Shown piece after piece: positions 62,456 through 64,000 of a stretch of 64,000 bases of DNA. Within the stretch, counting starts at the first letter, position 1. Every line of letters begins with the position of its first letter. The translations under genes were made by a program, and so were the position numbers. The DNA is from CAVSCR01 sp963726575 (GTDB taxonomy: Bacteria > Actinomycetota > Actinomycetes > JAHEKZ01), in NCBI GenBank assembly GCA_963726575.1, contig CAVSCR010000003.1, positions 744,001 to 808,000 of the forward strand, written 5' to 3'. Below the pieces are notes generated by a model. It was given only the letters and a program-made list of their open reading frames with translations. It did no database searches and had not been told where the DNA came from.

Positions 62456-63133
62456 TCACGGACTGAGCCGTTCGAGGTCCCAGGCGACGTCATGCGTCGA
62501 GGCTCGTCGGTAGCGCAACCGGTCGTGCAGCCGATGTCCTCGTCCCTGCCAGAACTCCACCGTCAGGGGGACGACGCGGTAGCCACCCCAGCCGACGGGC
62601 CGCGGCACCGGTGTTCCTTCGGGATAGGCGCGGACGAGGTCGGCGTAGCGGGCCTCCAACGGCTCCCGGCTCTGGATCACCTGGCTCTGGTCCGACGTGA
62701 CGGCTCCGAGCTGACTGCCCTGCGGCCGGGCTGCGAAGTACGCGTCGTTCTCCTCATCACTGAGCTGCTCGACCGGCCCGACCAGCCGCACCTGCCGCTC
62801 CAGGTCGACCCAGGGAAACAGCAGCGCGGCCCGCGGGTTCGCAGCGAGCTCGCGACCCTTCTGGGAGCCGTAGTTGGTGTAGAAGACCAGGCCGCGCCCC
62901 AGCGGACCCTCGCTGACGCCCTTGAGCAGCACGGTGCGAGCGCTCGGGGTGCCATCGGCGTCGGCCGTGGCCAACACCATGGCGTTGGCCTCGAGCAGCT
63001 CCGCGGCGACGGCGTCGGCCAACCAGCGTTCGAACTGGGGGAACGGGTCCGGGGTTACGTCGTCCTCACTGAGGCCGGCCAGGCTGTAGCTGCGGCGCAA
63101 GGCCGCCAGGGCCACCGGATCCATGCCGCACAT
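62456..63133 (-). CDS. pdxH: Pyridoxamine 5'-phosphate oxidase
   Basis: A 225-residue FMN enzyme that oxidises pyridoxamine or pyridoxine 5'-phosphate to PLP. R-T-V-L-L-K-G-V near residue 66 and F-Y-T-N-Y-G-S-Q-K-G-R-E-L near 82-94 contact FMN; Q-G-S-Q-L-G-A-V-T-S-D-Q-S near 138; and the C-terminal W-G-G-Y-R-V-V-P and F-W-Q-G-R-G-H-R-L-H-D-R-L-R-Y are diagnostic. ATG 63133 or ATG 63124 may be the start; both are close to family length. Divergent from the citrate synthase gene, an arrangement typical of Actinomycetota. PLP made here would serve the class III aminotransferase, among others. Confidence 0.93.
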   Translation of the reverse strand: MCGMDPVALAALRRSYSLAGLSEDDVTPDPFPQFERWLADAVAAELLEANAMVLATADADGTPSARTVLLKGVSEGPLGRGLVFYTNYGSQKGRELAANPRAALLFPWVDLERQVRLVGPVEQLSDEENDAYFAARPQGSQLGAVTSDQSQVIQSREPLEARYADLVRAYPEGTPVPRPVGWGGYRVVPLTVEFWQGRGHRLHDRLRYRRASTHDVAWDLERLSP

Positions 63134-63319
63134 CTTGCCGCCCAGCTCACCGGTCGACAGCCGACGACCCCGCGGGAGCCTGGGTTACCGGCGGGTCACT
63201 TGGGCGGGATAGATTCGGGGCCGTCCGCCCCACGAGGACGGTCTCGCCACCACCGGCGGTCTCGACCGAGGCAGCCGATGACGCGCCCCACCAGGCGCAG
63301 CGCCGCACGGGAGCAACCG

Positions 63320-64000
63320 ATGGATGCCCAGTTCGTCCCCGGTCTTGAGGGCGTCGTCGCCTTCGAGTCACAGATCGCCGAACCCGATCGGGAAGGCAGC
63401 GCGCTGCGCTACCGCGGCGTCGACATCGAGGACCTCGTCGGGCGCGTCTCGTTCGGCAACATCTGGGGTCTGCTGGTCGACAACGAGTTCAACCCCGGCC
63501 TGCCGCCGGCCGAGCCGTTCCCGCTGCCGGTGCACTCCGGCGACGTGCGGGTCGACGTGCAGAGCGCCATGGCGATGCTGGCACCGGCGTGGGGGCTCAG
63601 GCCGCTCCTGGACATCGACGACGAACAGGCCCGCGACGACCTCGCGCGGGCGTCGGTGATGGCGCTGTCGTACGTGGCGCAGTCGGCGCGTGGGCTGGGT
63701 CTGCCGATGGTGCCGCAGCGCGAGATCGACAAGGCCGCCACCGTCGTCGAGCGGTTCATGACCCGTTGGCGGGGCGAGCCCGACCCGGCCCACATCAAGG
63801 CGGTGGACGCGTACTTCGTCTCGGCCGCCGAGCACGGGATGAACGCCTCCACCTTCACCGCTCGCGTCATCGCCTCGACCGGGGCCGACGTCGCGGCGGC
63901 GTTGTCCGGTGCTGTGGGCGCGATCTCGGGCCCGCTGCACGGCGGCGCGCCTTCGCGGGTGCTGACGATGATCCAAGAGGTGGAGCGCACCGGTGATGCC
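63320..64000 (+). CDS. Citrate synthase, N-terminal part
   Basis: The first 227 residues of a citrate synthase family enzyme, which condenses acetyl-CoA and oxaloacetate. The frame stays open to the window edge. ATG 63320 follows GGAG by 7 nt. The N-terminus has P-G-L-E-G-V-V-A-F-E-S and L-R-Y-R-G-V-D-I-E-D-L; the active-site His residues are in A-E-H-G-M-N-A-S-T-F near 172-181 and G-P-L-H-G-G-A near 206-212. This is the short type (citA/citrate synthase 2) that in Actinomycetota lies next to pdxH. The C-terminal domain with the last catalytic Asp lies beyond the window. Confidence 0.9.
   Translation, partial: MDAQFVPGLEGVVAFESQIAEPDREGSALRYRGVDIEDLVGRVSFGNIWGLLVDNEFNPGLPPAEPFPLPVHSGDVRVDVQSAMAMLAPAWGLRPLLDIDDEQARDDLARASVMALSYVAQSARGLGLPMVPQREIDKAATVVERFMTRWRGEPDPAHIKAVDAYFVSAAEHGMNASTFTARVIASTGADVAAALSGAVGAISGPLHGGAPSRVLTMIQEVERTGDA

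Overview
The window is high-GC DNA with short, often overlapping genes (GTGA, ATGA and TGATG junctions), many GTG starts, and a gene set typical of Actinomycetota: SepX/GlpR with Glp, a UPF0182 protein, an actinobacterial-type protein O-mannosyltransferase, UdgX, a BTAD-type regulator and an FmdB/SAF pair. A member of Micrococcales or a close relative is plausible, but genus and species cannot be read from the sequence. No rRNA, transposase, integrase, phage module or CRISPR array was found.

Layout. 0-5 kb: the end of a protein mannosyltransferase, a His-rich membrane protein, copC, a copD-ctaG fusion and a broken VOC gene. 5-7 kb: aldo/keto reductase, cupin with divergent tetR, tRNA-Ala(CGC). 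7-13 kb: a conserved cell-envelope and division locus on the minus strand (galU, glp, GNAT, glpR/sepX) beside a GAF-GGDEF diguanylate cyclase. 13-23 kb: 5-formyl-THF cyclo-ligase, a penicillin-acylase-family hydrolase with two crcB genes, nitroreductase, FmdB, SAF protein, membrane protein, SPFH-NfeD pair and a VOC protein. 23-30 kb: a vanadium-haloperoxidase-like secreted protein divergent from a 1297-residue BTAD/cyclase-like/AAA regulator, then two GNATs. 31-36 kb: tRNA-Arg(CCT), UPF0182, and a Wzm/Wzt-like ABC pair, closed by a direct, truncated copy of the same tRNA.

36-47 kb holds transport and catabolism: an EamA transporter, a secreted LamG-like protein, a Rieske oxygenase, and a peptide-type ABC importer with an amidase gene inside its operon, facing a divergent tetR. 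47-55 kb: a secreted beta-helix protein, two very small proteins, and an amidohydrolase-dtxR-aminotransferase-aldehyde dehydrogenase run. 55-58 kb: a parA-RHH-udgX-sulfotransferase operon. 58-64 kb: a GCS2-type carboxylate-amine ligase, an APC permease, an MFS exporter, pdxH, and a citrate synthase cut by the window edge.

The strongest unusual signals are: (1) an ABC ATPase with substitutions at Walker A Lys, signature motif and H-loop, in a segment bounded by tRNA-Arg and a 34-nt truncated tRNA-Arg copy; (2) the ParA-RHH-UdgX operon, which joins a positioning ATPase to a covalent uracil-DNA binder; (3) related hairpin repeats near 13.9 and 17.4 kb; and (4) three otherwise intact genes (galU, amidohydrolase, APC permease), each carrying one extra base, plus a more degraded VOC gene. 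The regular +1 errors may be sequencing or assembly faults and should be resolved before calling them biology.
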